Positions 12,849 to 12,890 of a stretch of DNA of 12,890 bases are shown here, in pieces (position 1 is the stretch's first letter; every line of letters starts with the position of its first letter). The notes below the pieces were generated by a model. It was not told where the DNA came from. It worked only from the letters and a program-made list of their open reading frames with translations, and made no database searches. The translations under genes and the position numbers were made by a program. The DNA is from Actinomycetes bacterium (lineage in GTDB: Bacteria > Actinomycetota > Actinomycetes > Actinomycetales > Cellulomonadaceae): contig JAEWYD010000186.1 of the NCBI GenBank assembly GCA_023462275.1, forward strand, positions 1 to 12,890. The letters run 5' to 3'.

Positions 12849-12890
12849 CCGAGGGGTTGGCGCCCGTGCTGGCGGGCTGCGTGGTGGTCG
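12845..12890 (+). CDS. 5' end of next gene, probably uroporphyrinogen-III synthase or NnaR-type regulator (partial)
   Basis: A GTG overlaps the siroheme synthase stop (GTGA) and has GGGAGG at 12831-12836, eight bases upstream. The visible 15 residues read M-T-E-G-L-A-P-V-L-A-G-C-V-V-V. 'LAG' followed by a beta strand of valines is how actinobacterial uroporphyrinogen-III synthase (HemD) proteins typically begin. In Streptomyces the HemD-like protein fused to a DNA-binding domain, NnaR, works with GlnR on nitrite reductase genes. Too little sequence is present to tell HemD, NnaR or something else apart. Confidence 0.45.
   Translation, partial: MTEGLAPVLAGCVVV

Noticed and set aside
1..12890. 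tRNA, rRNA, CRISPR array, insertion sequence or prophage attachment site
   Set aside because: No regularly spaced repeats, transposase-like protein, tRNA-like cloverleaf or flanking direct repeats were found on reading both strands.

Overview
The window is very GC-rich, densely packed DNA with GTG starts and 4-base stop/start overlaps. The gene content (narGHJI-type respiratory nitrate reductase, WYL-type regulator, nasA/nirBD/siroheme-synthase block) suggests a high-GC actinobacterium, most like Micrococcales (Cellulomonas relatives). That placement is from gene content and style only, not from a marker gene.

Layout. Bases 1-1512 are the tail of a respiratory nitrate reductase operon: the last codons of the preceding gene (probably narH), the chaperone narJ, and the haem b membrane subunit narI. 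Bases 1419-3418 hold a two-gene cassette with no obvious link to nitrogen: a WYL/YafY-type regulator on the minus strand, whose 3' end overlaps narI by 94 bases, and a divergent alpha/beta hydrolase. They share a 104-base gap with a perfect 9-bp dyad placed over the hydrolase promoter. Bases 3533-8607 are the nitrate import and assimilation block: narK, nasA (molybdopterin nitrate reductase) and a nasB-like FAD/[2Fe-2S] electron-transfer subunit. Bases 8633-12890 are the nitrite assimilation block: nirB, nirD, a siroheme synthase (CysG/CobA type) and the first 15 codons of a further gene, probably uroporphyrinogen-III synthase or its regulator fusion NnaR.

How the genes work together. NarK brings in nitrate (or exchanges it for nitrite). 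Nitrate can be respired at the membrane by NarGHI, matured by NarJ, or reduced in the cytoplasm by NasA using electrons from NAD(P)H through the NasB-like subunit. NirBD reduces nitrite to ammonium. NirB needs siroheme, whose synthase is encoded immediately downstream.

Regulation visible in the sequence. The narK and nirB promoters share a module, GAAAC-N10-TAnnGT, that fits the GlnR half-site known from actinobacterial nitrogen genes. The nirB and hydrolase start codons lie 6-7 bases after a TAnnGT -10 element and have no ribosome binding site, so both are predicted leaderless. The narK leader can form alternative hairpins next to its ribosome binding site. A nested set of inverted repeats (3357-3438) sits between the hydrolase and the narK promoter. 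No RNA genes, CRISPR, insertion sequence or gene-free stretch over 300 bases was seen. No clearly new system is present; the interest lies in the regulatory architecture, the nasB/nirB duplication and the foreign-looking hydrolase cassette.
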